Part shown: piece after piece, positions 8,962-16,748 of the stretch
Numbering within the stretch: position 1 is the stretch's first letter
Layout: the number at the start of each line of letters is the position of its first letter
Assembly: GCF_016937615.1 (NCBI RefSeq)
Contig: NZ_JAFHKI010000167.1
Location: 1-37,727 of the forward strand
From: Pseudomonas lactucae
Lineage (GTDB): Bacteria > Pseudomonadota > Gammaproteobacteria > Pseudomonadales > Pseudomonadaceae
Direction of reading: 5' to 3'
DNA: 37,727 nucleotides
The notes under the pieces: model-generated
Told to the model about the DNA's origin: nothing
The model's input: the letters and a program-made list of their open reading frames with translations, nothing else
The model's database searches: none
Position numbers and translations under genes: made by a program

Positions 8962-9522
8962 TTATTTCTTTTCGACGGTGGTGCGCAGATGGGGCCAGGC
9001 GGCGCGCAGGTACTGGAGCATGGACCAAAGGGTCAGGCCGGCGGCAATGAGCAGCAAAGCGTAGCCCAGCACTACCCAGAAAGTGAAGGCCGGTGGGTTG
9101 GCCAGCAGGATGACGAGCGCGAGCATTTGTGCGGCGGTTTTCCATTTGCCCATGTTGGAGACGGCAACGTGGGCGCGGGCGCCGATTTCGGCCATCCATT
9201 CGCGCAGGGCCGAGACGACGATTTCGCGGCCGATGATCACCGCAGCCGGCAGGGTCAGCCACAGGTTGCCGTGTGCCTGCACCAGCAGGACCAGGGCCAC
9301 GGCCACCATGAGTTTGTCGGCCACGGGGTCGAGGAACGCGCCGAAGGGCGTGCTCTGTTCCAGGCGTCGCGCCAGGTAGCCGTCGAGCCAGTCGGTGGCG
9401 GCCGCGAAGGCGAACACCGAACTTGAGGCCAGGTAGCTCCATTCGTAAGGCAAATAGAACAGCAAAATAAAAATCGGGATGAGCAGGACGCGTAGAACGG
9501 TGATCAGATTAGGGATATTCAT
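8962..9522 (-). CDS. pgsA: CDP-diacylglycerol--glycerol-3-phosphate 3-phosphatidyltransferase
   Basis: This inner-membrane enzyme makes phosphatidylglycerol phosphate from CDP-diacylglycerol and glycerol 3-phosphate, the committed step to phosphatidylglycerol and cardiolipin. The CDP-alcohol phosphatidyltransferase signature is complete in ATDWLDGYLARRLEQSTPF and continues to GAFLDPVADKLM, giving the D-x2-DG-x2-AR-x8-G-x3-D-x3-D pattern. Several membrane segments are visible. I prefer ATG at 9522 (186 residues, starting MNIPNLITVLR), as in other pseudomonads, over an in-frame GTG two codons upstream at 9528; neither has a clear ribosome site, which fits coupling to uvrC. It starts 32 nt after the uvrC stop. 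Confidence 0.95.
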   Translation of the reverse strand: MNIPNLITVLRVLLIPIFILLFYLPYEWSYLASSSVFAFAAATDWLDGYLARRLEQSTPFGAFLDPVADKLMVAVALVLLVQAHGNLWLTLPAAVIIGREIVVSALREWMAEIGARAHVAVSNMGKWKTAAQMLALVILLANPPAFTFWVVLGYALLLIAAGLTLWSMLQYLRAAWPHLRTTVEKK

Positions 9523-9554
9523 CGGCACAACTGGCTACGAGGTGGAAAGGCATT

Positions 9555-11378
9555 CTATTCGCTGTGCAGATTCGCATAAATCAACTCAGCGAGCTTTTTA
9601 CTGATACCGGGTGCTTTGGCTATCTCGTCAATGCTGGCACGGGACAGCTCCTGCAAGCCACCAAAATGTTTGAGCAAGTCGCGACGTCGTGTTGGCCCGA
9701 CCCCCGCCACCCCTTCCAGGGTGGAGGTTCGCCGGGTTTTGCCACGGCGGGCACGGTGGCCGGTAATGGCGAAACGGTGGGCTTCGTCGCGAATCTGTTG
9801 GATCAAATGCAGTGCGGGTGAGTCGCCCTTCAACGTGAACTCATGGGCGGCATCATTCAAGTACAACGTCTCGAAACCGGCCTTGCGCGTAGCGCCCTTG
9901 GCCACACCGAGCAGGATCAGGTCGGGCACGGCCAGTTCATTGAGCACGTCACGGGCCATGGACAACTGGCCCTTGCCGCCGTCCACCAGCAGGATATCGG
10001 GCAGCTTGCCCTCGCCGTCCTTCAACTTGCTGAAGCGTCGCGTGAGGGCCTGGTGCATGGCGGCGTAGTCATCGCCGGCGGTGACGCCTTCGATATTGTA
10101 GCGCCGGTAGTCGGATTTGATCGGCCCTTCCGGCCCGAACACCACGCAGGAAGCCACCGTGGCTTCGCCGCTGGAGTGACTGATGTCGTAGCACTCCAGG
10201 CGCTGGGGCGGCTCATCCAGCTTAAGCACTTCGGCCAGGGCATCGAAGCGCGCCGCGACGTGTTGTCGATTCGCCAGACGTGCGCTCAGGGCCTGTTCGG
10301 CGTTGGTGACGGCCAGTTGCTGCCAACGGGCGCGGGTGCCGCGTACGCGGTGGCTGATGTCCAGCTCGCGGCCACGCAGTTCGTGGATAGCCTCGATCAA
10401 GGTGGGGAAGTCTTCATGCACCACGTTGACGATCAGCTCCGACGGCAGATCGCGCTCGGGACTGCTCACGTAGTACTGGCCGAGGAACGCGGCCATGACT
10501 TCGGCCACATCCTCGTCGATACCGGTCTGCGGGAAGAAATTCTTGCTGCCCAGCACCCGCCCGCCCCGTACGCTGATCAAGTGCACGCAGGCACCACCGG
10601 GGTTGACGAAGGCGGCGATCACGTCGACATCCCCCGTGCCGCCTTCCATGCTCTGCTGATCCTGAACCCGACGCAGCAGGGAAATCTGGTCGCGTAGCTC
10701 CGCGGCGCGCTCGAAATCCAGGGTACCGGCGGCTTGTTCCATGGCAGTGGAGAGTTCGTCGGTGAGCGCATTGCTGCGTCCTTCGAGGAACATCACCGAA
10801 TGGCGTACATCCTCTGCATACTCCGCCGAATCCACCAGGCCCACGCATGGCGCTTTGCAGCGTTTGATCTGGTATTGCAGGCACGGCCGCGTGCGGTTCT
10901 TGTAGAAGCTGTCTTCGCATTGGCGCACAAAAAAGGTTTTTTGCAGCAGGCTCAAGCTTTCACGGATAGCGCCGGCGCTGGGATAGGGCCCGAAGTACTT
11001 GCCCTTGGCCTTCTTCGCGCCACGGTGAATGCTCAACCGCGGGAAATCGCCGTCGGATAAAAACACGTAGGGGTAGGATTTATCGTCACGCAGCAGGATG
11101 TTATAGGGCGGCCGCCACTCCTTGATCAGCGTCTGCTCAAGCAGCAGCGCTTCGGTTTCGTTGGCGGTGATGGTGGTTTCGACCTGGGCGATACGCGCCA
11201 CCAAAGCGGCGGTTTTCGGCGCGAGTCCCGACTTGCGAAAATAACTCGCCAGACGGTTCTTCAGGTTCTTGGCTTTGCCGACATAAAGCAGGCGCGCCTC
11301 ACTGTCGAACATGCGGTACACGCCAGGGCGGCCACTGCAGGTTGAGAGAAAAGCACTTGGATCAAACGGTGTGGTCAT
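9555..11378 (-). CDS. uvrC: excinuclease ABC subunit C
   Basis: UvrC makes the two incisions around a DNA lesion after UvrA/UvrB recognition in nucleotide excision repair. The 607-residue protein has the N-terminal GIY-YIG nuclease domain (GVYRMF then LLYVGKAKNLKNRLASYF), a UvrB-binding UVR motif near residues 205-240, the RNase H-like C-terminal nuclease (YDISHSSGEATVASCVVF and LLVDGGKGQL) and a C-terminal helix-hairpin-helix pair (LEGVAGVGPTRRRDLLKHFG). Length and motifs are normal. Its ATG at 11378 is separated from the gacA stop by one base, so translation is probably coupled. The gacA-uvrC pair is conserved across gamma-proteobacteria. Confidence 0.97.
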   Translation of the reverse strand: MTTPFDPSAFLSTCSGRPGVYRMFDSEARLLYVGKAKNLKNRLASYFRKSGLAPKTAALVARIAQVETTITANETEALLLEQTLIKEWRPPYNILLRDDKSYPYVFLSDGDFPRLSIHRGAKKAKGKYFGPYPSAGAIRESLSLLQKTFFVRQCEDSFYKNRTRPCLQYQIKRCKAPCVGLVDSAEYAEDVRHSVMFLEGRSNALTDELSTAMEQAAGTLDFERAAELRDQISLLRRVQDQQSMEGGTGDVDVIAAFVNPGGACVHLISVRGGRVLGSKNFFPQTGIDEDVAEVMAAFLGQYYVSSPERDLPSELIVNVVHEDFPTLIEAIHELRGRELDISHRVRGTRARWQQLAVTNAEQALSARLANRQHVAARFDALAEVLKLDEPPQRLECYDISHSSGEATVASCVVFGPEGPIKSDYRRYNIEGVTAGDDYAAMHQALTRRFSKLKDGEGKLPDILLVDGGKGQLSMARDVLNELAVPDLILLGVAKGATRKAGFETLYLNDAAHEFTLKGDSPALHLIQQIRDEAHRFAITGHRARRGKTRRTSTLEGVAGVGPTRRRDLLKHFGGLQELSRASIDEIAKAPGISKKLAELIYANLHSE

Positions 11379-11379
11379 G

Positions 11380-12021
11380 TCAGGCGCTGGCGTCCACCAT
11401 GCCGTGGCGCACCGCGAGCAGGGTCAATTCCACATCACTGCTGATGGCGAGCTTCTCGAAAATGCGATAGCGGTAGGTGTTGACGGTCTTGGGCGACAGG
11501 CACAGCTTGTCGGAGATGGATTGGACCTTTTGGCAGCCCACGATCATCAGGGCAATCTGGATTTCCCGTTCCGACAGCGCATCGAACGGCGAGTCGCTGG
11601 TGGGCTGGAAGGACTTGATCGCCAGCTGCTGCGCGATCTGCGGGCTGATATAGCGCTGGCCGGCAAACACCAGGCGAATGGCTTGCACCATTTCGGCCAA
11701 GCCTGCGCCCTTGGTCAGGTAACCCGCGGCACCTGCCTGTAAAAGCCGAGTCGGGAACGGGTCTTCTTCACACACCGTCACGACCACGACCTTGATGTCC
11801 GGATGACTGCGCAGCAATTTGGTCGTGGCGCCAAGACCGCCGATGCCAGGCATCTTGACATCCATTAACACCACATCGGGTTTCAACTCCCGAGCCTTGA
11901 TCAGGGATTCCTCGCCCGACTCGGCCTGGCCGACTACTTGCAGGCCATCGATGTCAGCCAGCATTCGTGTAATGCCTGTACGAACGAGATCATGGTCATC
12001 GACTACTAGCACCCTAATCAA
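11380..12021 (-). CDS. gacA: response regulator GacA (TTG start)
   Basis: GacA is the DNA-binding partner of GacS and drives transcription of the small RNAs that titrate RsmA/RsmE, controlling secondary metabolism and biofilm. The receiver domain has the acidic pocket Asp8-Asp9 and phospho-acceptor Asp54 in VVLMDVKMPG. The C-terminal LuxR-type helix-turn-helix is at about 143-208 (LSEREIQIALMIVG, LSPKTVNTYRYRIFEKL). I choose TTG at 12019-12021, giving 213 residues beginning MIRVLVVDDHD, because it matches known GacA proteins and has GAGGTG 7 nt upstream. The longer frame to 12096 adds residues absent from the family. The C-terminal half of the receiver shows small substitutions (GGLGATTKL) relative to the sequence I know. 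Confidence 0.97.
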   Translation of the reverse strand: MIRVLVVDDHDLVRTGITRMLADIDGLQVVGQAESGEESLIKARELKPDVVLMDVKMPGIGGLGATTKLLRSHPDIKVVVVTVCEEDPFPTRLLQAGAAGYLTKGAGLAEMVQAIRLVFAGQRYISPQIAQQLAIKSFQPTSDSPFDALSEREIQIALMIVGCQKVQSISDKLCLSPKTVNTYRYRIFEKLAISSDVELTLLAVRHGMVDASA

Positions 12022-12172
12022 GCAGACACCTCGCGAAATGGTCTTATAGGTTGCTGAACACCTTAGCAAAAAACCGAGGCTCAGACCTAGGTGCAAGTGT
12101 CATATATATAGAGTTTGGCCAGGCAGCCGCCATCCGCCGGGAAGCGGACGGTTCAATTTCCCGGGCGAAGTG

Positions 12173-12538
12173 TCAGGACTCCTGGGCCACCGGCTTGGCT
12201 TTTCCATTCAGTGAAATGGAATGTTTGGCCAGGGTCGACGCCAAGCGACGGATCGCGTCCTGATCTTCCTTGATCATCACACGGTAATCCCCCAGCACTT
12301 TCTCTTCGATCTGACTGAGGGTTTCGAGTTGGATCGGCGTGGCCGTGCCGGTCAACACATACAGCACGTCCACCCCTTTTTCGGCGACACGAGACAAATA
12401 ATCGGCTTTGGGCGTACGCCCGCCACTTTCATATTTACCTTGCGCATTGGCTTCAACGCCGCCTATCTCGCCAAACAGTTTTTGCGACAGGCCGAGTCGC
12501 TCTCTTTCTTGCCTCAAACGCGAACCGATTCCACTCAT
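12173..12538 (-). CDS. Xre-type phage-repressor-like regulator
   Basis: A 121-residue protein with an N-terminal Cro/C1-type helix-turn-helix (about 5-60: SRLRQERERLGLSQKLFGEI, then GVEANAQGKYESG). The tail has no recognised domain. It would bind DNA as a repressor. I choose ATG at 12536-12538 (MSGIGSRLRQ), the usual beginning in this Pseudomonas family, over the in-frame ATG at 12586, which has no good ribosome site. It is divergent from the next small DNA-binding protein with an 82-base shared promoter region, the arrangement of a phage-type switch. No phage structural genes are near. Confidence 0.85.
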   Translation of the reverse strand: MSGIGSRLRQERERLGLSQKLFGEIGGVEANAQGKYESGGRTPKADYLSRVAEKGVDVLYVLTGTATPIQLETLSQIEEKVLGDYRVMIKEDQDAIRRLASTLAKHSISLNGKAKPVAQES

Positions 12539-12620
12539 TTGGATGTATGATCCTATTTGGCACACCCCAAGAGGTGATCCACTCATCTCTTAGTTAAACA
12601 AACTTGAACGGTTTTGAACT

Positions 12621-12860
12621 ATGCCCGGAATCCGTACTGCCGCACAAGCCAAGGCCTGGCTGGAACATCAAGGAAAGTCTGTTCAAGCGTTCGCGCGTGA
12701 ACATGGCGTGGATCCGGCAACCACCTATCAAGTGCTCGCCGGGCGCAAAAAGGGACGGCGTGGAGAGGCCCACAAGGTCGCGGTCCTTCTGGGTATGAAA
12801 GAAGGGATCATCCTGTCCGAGGCGGATGGCCAGGCCCACGATCAGGAAGCCGATGTTTGA
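12621..12860 (+). CDS. small phage-associated DNA-binding protein, BcepMu gp16-like
   Basis: A 79-residue protein with the sequence pattern of the BcepMu gp16 family: AQAKAWLEHQGKSVQAFARE, then the conserved core YQVLAGRKKGRRGEAHKVAV. It has a helix-turn-helix character and is likely a small regulator. It is transcribed divergently from the Xre-type repressor. The ATG at 12621 has only a weak GAACGG upstream. Two copies of TTGAAC ten bases apart (12604-12619) lie just before the start and could be an operator. Exact function is unknown. Confidence 0.75.
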   Translation: MPGIRTAAQAKAWLEHQGKSVQAFAREHGVDPATTYQVLAGRKKGRRGEAHKVAVLLGMKEGIILSEADGQAHDQEADV

Positions 12861-12894
12861 CGTCAGTATGCGCTTATTACGCGCGGGCACATGG

Positions 12895-13326
12895 TTAGCT
12901 TGAACGGCACACACGCTCCATGCGCCAGAAACAATCCTCTTCACCGACGATGCTGAGTCCGTTGCGCTGATAGAGCTCGCGGGCCGGATTGGACTTGAAT
13001 ACCGTCAAACGCAGCAGGCCCTGCGCCTGCGCCTTGAGTGCCATCTGCTCCAACACCCAACTGCCCGCGCCGAGTCCGCGATACGCTTGGAGCATATGCA
13101 GTTCGCGGATATAGAGCGCTCGGCTGTCGCGACTCAGGCTGATAAAACCCAGCACGGTGTCGTCCTGACAAATCAGCCAGTTCTCCCGACCAGCCCAGGC
13201 GGTGTCAAAACCGTCGCCGGACCACCACAATCCGTATTGCACGTAATAGCGGCTCATGGCTTCGTGGGTCAGCTTGCGTGCAAATGGCAAGTCCTGGTCT
13301 GTTGCCGCGCGCAGATAAAAGCTCAT
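12895..13326 (-). CDS. GNAT-family N-acetyltransferase
   Basis: A 143-residue single-domain GNAT acetyltransferase that transfers acetyl from acetyl-CoA to an amine of unknown identity. The acetyl-CoA pyrophosphate loop is seen as AYRGLGAGSWVLEQM (about 79-93), preceded by the beta-4 strand ALYIRELHML and followed by LTVFKSNPARELYQRNG, the usual C-terminal helix and strand. ATG at 13326 immediately follows the stop of the upstream hydrolase (13327), so the two are co-transcribed and probably translationally coupled. Substrate cannot be inferred. Confidence 0.88.
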   Translation of the reverse strand: MSFYLRAATDQDLPFARKLTHEAMSRYYVQYGLWWSGDGFDTAWAGRENWLICQDDTVLGFISLSRDSRALYIRELHMLQAYRGLGAGSWVLEQMALKAQAQGLLRLTVFKSNPARELYQRNGLSIVGEEDCFWRMERVCRSS

Positions 13327-14076
13327 TCAGAGCGCAACCACTTGGCCTGCCCACACGCCGCTATCGCGACGGGCGATCACCAGCACATCCCCCACGCCAG
13401 GCGCAGCGGCAAGCAAGCTGCCATCAGCGGCCCAGATCGCACTGCGACCGGCGCAGGCCCACCCCCCTGACGGGCCACCGTGATTGGCCATCAACACCAG
13501 CATGCAATGCTCAGCGGCATAGCCCTGAAGCAACGCACTGTCGGCGGCATAGCCACCTTCGCTGATCAATACACCGGCGGCGTACACATTGGCGCGTGCC
13601 CGCGCCGCGGCACGCGGGTGGCTGGCATGGACAAAATCTGCGCACACCGCCAAGGCAATCCGGTCATTGCCCCACTCAAGGGCTGCACCGCCCTGCCCTG
13701 CGACAAACGCAAGCTCTTCGCCATCATGCAAATGCTGCTTGGTGTAGAGCGCCAGGGCTCCGTCCGCCCCCAGCACCAGTGCACCTATCAACACTGCCGA
13801 ATCAGGCGCCAGTCGAATCGGCATACCCACCACTGCCGTCAATCGCAGTTCCCGTGCCATCTCGCGCAACGGCGCCAACAGTGCATCGTCCGGTGCAATC
13901 GCCAATTCGGCCGCCAGGGACGGCTCATACCCTGTCAACGACAACTCCGGGAATACCAGTAATTGCACGCCGTGCTCCGCTGCCACGCGCATGAAGGCCA
14001 GGTGTCGCTGGATATTGGCCGGCACATCGCCCGCGATGGAAATGGATTGAGCAGCAGCAAGGGTCAAGGCAGTCAT
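13327..14076 (-). CDS. carbon-nitrogen hydrolase (nitrilase superfamily)
   Basis: A 249-residue member of the nitrilase superfamily, which hydrolyses amide or related C-N bonds through a Glu-Lys-Cys triad. The triad is Glu44 (VFPELSLTGY), Lys113 (LYTKQHLHDGEE) and Cys145 (ALAVCADFVHASHP). The protein is of amidase-like size, shorter than true nitrilases. It is the first gene of a two-gene unit with the GNAT acetyltransferase, abutting it exactly. The natural substrate is unknown. The upstream region (14077-14222) carries the divergent promoter for the DAHP synthase leader. Confidence 0.88.
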   Translation of the reverse strand: MTALTLAAAQSISIAGDVPANIQRHLAFMRVAAEHGVQLLVFPELSLTGYEPSLAAELAIAPDDALLAPLREMARELRLTAVVGMPIRLAPDSAVLIGALVLGADGALALYTKQHLHDGEELAFVAGQGGAALEWGNDRIALAVCADFVHASHPRAAARARANVYAAGVLISEGGYAADSALLQGYAAEHCMLVLMANHGGPSGGWACAGRSAIWAADGSLLAAAPGVGDVLVIARRDSGVWAGQVVAL

Positions 14077-14222
14077 GGTCGCGTCCAGGCAATCATCGTC
14101 AAAGTGTGGTCAGCATATCGGCACGTACCCCATAGCCGTAAGTCCCCTGCCGCGATAGAAATTACTGATTGAAACTGCCTGTGCGCCTCTAGTAAGCTCC
14201 CCCCATCATTTGGAGAACGACC

Positions 14223-14357
14223 ATGTTGCCTCTCACCCACACTCAGGTTTGCCCCGCTGCCAGCGCCCCGCGCTCGGTGCCGGCTACCCGTGTGAACGGT
14301 TCGAGCGCAGCTGTAAGCTTTTATTTTGGGTATTGGTTTAGCCACTGGCGCGCCTGA
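14223..14357 (+). CDS. aromatic-rich attenuation leader peptide 1
   Basis: A 44-codon open frame begins at ATG 14223 after GGAGAA (7-nt spacing). Near its end it carries a dense run of aromatic codons: SFYFGYWFSHW contains three Phe, two Tyr, two Trp and one His in eleven codons. It ends 52 nt before a strong intrinsic terminator and lies upstream of a DAHP synthase gene. This is the textbook layout of ribosome-mediated attenuation, in which charged aromatic tRNAs allow fast translation and termination. Alternative pairing was not computed. A weak promoter (TTGAAA near 14169) may lie just upstream. Product would have no function of its own. Confidence 0.8.
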   Translation: MLPLTHTQVCPAASAPRSVPATRVNGSSAAVSFYFGYWFSHWRA

Positions 14358-14409
14358 TACCTGAAATCGGCGCCCACTGTTCAAGGGGTCGCCTACCAGA
14401 GAAATCTAA

Positions 14410-14446
14410 CCCCCGGTCGGCTCCCCGACCGGGGGTTTTGTTTTTT
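14410..14446 (+). terminator. attenuator terminator of DAHP synthase leader
   Basis: An 11-bp perfect GC-rich stem (14410-14420 with 14425-14435) closes a 4-nt loop and is followed by TTTTGTTTTTT. It lies between leader peptide 1 and the rest of the transcript, so default folding would stop transcription before the enzyme gene. Confidence 0.92.
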
Positions 14447-14496
14447 CAGCCTCTAATAAATTTTGTTTGATCACGAACACTTAAAGGACTCACGAC

Positions 14497-14649
14497 ATGA
14501 ACTACGCCACCTATTACCGCTACGACACCTCTACTGCATGGCGATTTAGCCAGCTCCGTTCGGGACAGCCTGCCGCCTCCGACCGGTCACCTATCGGTGG
14601 CAAGCCAACACACACAGCCAGTACGGCCAATTGTCGAACACCCCAGTAG
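14497..14649 (+). CDS. Tyr-rich second leader peptide candidate
   Basis: A 50-codon open frame starts at ATG 14497, eight bases after AAAGGA. Its first residues are MNYATYYRYDTSTAWRF, with four Tyr in the first nine codons, then Trp and Phe. The remaining part has no family-like features. It is in a different frame from the DAHP synthase and stops at 14647-14649, 47 bases before that gene's ATG, with a stem-loop in between. It looks like a second, tyrosine-responsive leader acting after the first attenuator. The case is weaker than for leader 1 because no T-run follows the stem. Confidence 0.6.
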   Translation: MNYATYYRYDTSTAWRFSQLRSGQPAASDRSPIGGKPTHTASTANCRTPQ

Positions 14650-14651
14650 GC

Positions 14652-14679
14652 CAAGCGCGCGGGAACAACCCGCCGCTTG
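14652..14679 (+). promoter_or_regulatory. stem-loop just upstream of DAHP synthase start
   Basis: CAAGCG-GCGGG-type bases at 14652-14663 pair with 14669-14679 (one bulged C) around AACAA. The stem starts two bases after the stop of leader peptide 2 and ends close to the AGGA ribosome site of the enzyme gene. It could modulate translation initiation; no T-run follows, so it is not a standard terminator. Confidence 0.4.
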
Positions 14680-14696
14680 CCCAGGAAGCCTTGAAT

Positions 14697-15767
14697 ATGA
14701 ACTCCTCCGTCGCCGCTCTGCCCGTTTCGAACCTGATCAGCGCCAATGAAGCCCTGACCCAGCGCCTGCCCAGCGCCCTTGAGCTCAAGCACCAGTTACC
14801 CCTCAGCCCGTTTCTCAATGAACAGGTCCACGCTCATCGCCAAGCCGTGCGCGCCATCCTCAATGGCGAAGATTCACGCTTGCTGGTGATTGTCGGCCCA
14901 TGTTCGATCCACGACCCGGAATCAGCCATGGAGTACGTCCGCAATCTGAAGAAGCTGGCACTCGAAGTCAGCGACCAGATGCTGCTGGTGATCCGCGCCT
15001 ACGTCGAAAAACCGCGCACCACCATTGGGTGGAAAGGCCTGGCCTACGACCCGCACCTGGATGGCAGCGATGATATGGCCGCCGGCCTGCGCCTGTCCCG
15101 CGAGCTGATGCGCGAAATGCTGCGCCTGGGCCTGCCGGTTGCCACCGAGCTGCTGCAACCCATGGCTGCGGGCTACTTCGATGACCTGCTCAGTTGGGTG
15201 GCGATTGGCGCGCGCACTACCGAATCGCAGATCCATCGCGAAATGGCCAGCGGCCTGGGCATGCCCGTAGGCTTCAAAAACGGCACCGACGGCGGCGTGA
15301 CGATTGCCTGTGATGCGATGCGCTCGGCCTCCCACCCGCACCGCCACTTCGGCGTCGACAGCCAGGGCCACCCGGCGATCATCCAGACTTCGGGCAACCC
15401 CGACACCCATCTGGTACTGCGCGGCGGTCACCGCGGGCCGAACTACGATGCGCACAGCGTCGCCCAGATCAAACATGACCTGGCCACGTCCAAGGTCACG
15501 CCGCGCATCATGGTCGATTGCAGCCATGCCAACAGTGGCAAAGACCCATTGCGTCAACCGGCAGTGTTCAACGACGTGCTGGAACAGCGCTTGCAGGGCG
15601 ACACTTCGCTGATCGGCATGATGCTGGAAAGCCACTTGTTCGAAGGTTGCCAGCCGTTGAGCGCATCGATGAAATACGGCGTATCGGTAACCGATGGCTG
15701 CCTCGGATGGAACAGTACCGAGCAGTTGTTGCGCAGTGCCGCCCAGCGGTTACGCGCCCGAGGCTGA
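14697..15767 (+). CDS. aroF: 3-deoxy-7-phosphoheptulonate (DAHP) synthase, class I
   Basis: This enzyme condenses phosphoenolpyruvate and erythrose 4-phosphate to DAHP, the first step of the shikimate pathway, and is normally controlled by aromatic amino acids. The 356-residue protein has the class I landmarks: LVIVGPCSIHDPESAMEYV, YVEKPRTTIGWKGL, GARTTESQIHREMASGLGMP, FKNGTDG, RGGHRGPNY and VDCSHANSGK. I choose ATG 14697 (preceded by AGGA) over the in-frame TTG at 14631, because 356 residues is the family length and the longer form overlaps leader 2. Two leader peptides and an attenuator precede it. Which amino acid inhibits the enzyme (AroF, AroG or AroH type) cannot be decided from sequence here. 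Confidence 0.94.
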   Translation: MNSSVAALPVSNLISANEALTQRLPSALELKHQLPLSPFLNEQVHAHRQAVRAILNGEDSRLLVIVGPCSIHDPESAMEYVRNLKKLALEVSDQMLLVIRAYVEKPRTTIGWKGLAYDPHLDGSDDMAAGLRLSRELMREMLRLGLPVATELLQPMAAGYFDDLLSWVAIGARTTESQIHREMASGLGMPVGFKNGTDGGVTIACDAMRSASHPHRHFGVDSQGHPAIIQTSGNPDTHLVLRGGHRGPNYDAHSVAQIKHDLATSKVTPRIMVDCSHANSGKDPLRQPAVFNDVLEQRLQGDTSLIGMMLESHLFEGCQPLSASMKYGVSVTDGCLGWNSTEQLLRSAAQRLRARG

Positions 15768-15773
15768 CCGAAC

Positions 15774-15803
15774 AAGGCGCTGCTGCAACGGCTACAGCGC
15801 CTT
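15774..15803 (+). terminator. hairpin between converging genes, likely terminator
   Basis: AAGGCGCTG pairs with CAGCGCCTT around a 12-nt loop. It lies between the DAHP synthase stop and the stop of the convergent receiver gene, and is followed by CACTTTA rather than a full T-run, so efficiency is uncertain. Confidence 0.5.
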
Positions 15804-15834
15804 CACTTTACGAGGGCATTGCGCCCAAGCGGGA

Positions 15835-16257
15835 CTAAACCCCAGTCACCGGCAAACGGGATAACTCCCGCAGCCACGGCAACACCCGTAGGCCACGCGT
15901 GCCCTGGGGTGGGTCGATGATGTCCATGAAGTGTTCGAGGCTGACGTTGTCCGGAACCCCTGGCAGGCGCACCAGTACCGTCGGCGTTGCGCCGACAGAC
16001 GTGCCCAGGTCCAGGTGGTCGTAGACCAGCACATGCCGCGCCTGAGGTTGCGGTTCGCAGGCATTGACCGCAAGCCCGGCATTGATAATGAGCACATCGA
16101 ACGGTTCGGCCGGGATGGCCGTCAGTATCTGGAGCTCTTCGAAGGTGTCTACCGGCACGATCCGGTGGTACCCCAGTTGGTTGAGCATTTTCTCGATATA
16201 CAGCCGTTGCAGGTGCTGTTCATCGGCAATCAGGATAGACAGTGCTTTGTTCGGCAT
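15835..16257 (-). CDS. stand-alone receiver-like protein without phospho-acceptor Asp
   Basis: A 140-residue protein with the shape of a CheY-like receiver. The beta-1 strand ends in the acidic pair Asp12-Glu13 (LSILIADEQHLQRLY). The position expected for the phosphorylated Asp holds Asn59 (PFDVLIINAGLA), so ordinary phosphorylation is unlikely. No output domain follows. It is the third gene, in the same direction, after the LuxR-type regulator and the BvgS-like kinase, starting 134 bases past the Hpt stop. It may bind or sequester the kinase or Hpt domain, or be a decayed copy. Role is inferred. Confidence 0.7.
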   Translation of the reverse strand: MPNKALSILIADEQHLQRLYIEKMLNQLGYHRIVPVDTFEELQILTAIPAEPFDVLIINAGLAVNACEPQPQARHVLVYDHLDLGTSVGATPTVLVRLPGVPDNVSLEHFMDIIDPPQGTRGLRVLPWLRELSRLPVTGV

Positions 16258-16391
16258 GGCAAACCCCTGGGCTGGCAGCGCGCGTCAGTAAGAGCGGCCC
16301 ATTCTCCAGACATATCCCGAACACAGAATCAGGCATATTCCCCTTTCGTGTAGGACTTTTCCCAAATCCACCGAATGACCATTCGCCGCGG

Positions 16392-16748
16392 TCAAGCCTG
16401 ATTGCAATATCGGGCCAGGCTGTGATGCAGCCCATCAATCGCAACACCTACCGCCTCAACCGCAGCACCCACTGCATCGCTGTCCTGGCGTTCACATACC
16501 CCTTCCAACGTCTCGCAACAGCCGATCAACCTCTGGGCCTTGACCATCCGCGCGCCGCCTTTGACGCGATGGGCGAGGTCATGCAGCGTGAAGAAATTCA
16601 CGGGGCCCGACGGCCCAGACAACAAGGCACGGTCCTCCTTGAGGCTGGTAAGCAATGGCGTCAGCAACTCGCCCAGAGCGTCCTTGTCGCCTGCGGTCAG
16701 CGTGATCAGCGGGCTTAAATCGAACACCGGCCCGGTCTCGACCGACAC
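16392..16748 (-). CDS. detached Hpt domain of the BvgS-like kinase
   Basis: This frame (118 residues from GTG 16748) encodes a histidine phosphotransfer domain. The phospho-accepting His is in TLHDLAHRVKGGARMVKA. It belongs at the C-terminus of the kinase gene immediately upstream, as in BvgS and EvgS. The preceding codons, read in this frame, continue naturally from the receiver domain (LASRTAGAVSVETGPVFDL), so the separation is a one-base frameshift at about 16765-16785 rather than a true gene boundary. The GTG has no convincing ribosome site, so the domain is probably not made separately. Confidence 0.75.
   Translation of the reverse strand: MSVETGPVFDLSPLITLTAGDKDALGELLTPLLTSLKEDRALLSGPSGPVNFFTLHDLAHRVKGGARMVKAQRLIGCCETLEGVCERQDSDAVGAAVEAVGVAIDGLHHSLARYCNQA

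Noticed and set aside
11380..12096. 238-residue form of GacA starting upstream
   Set aside because: The extra 25 residues are absent from the family, while the TTG at 12021 has a good ribosome site and gives the known 213-residue protein.
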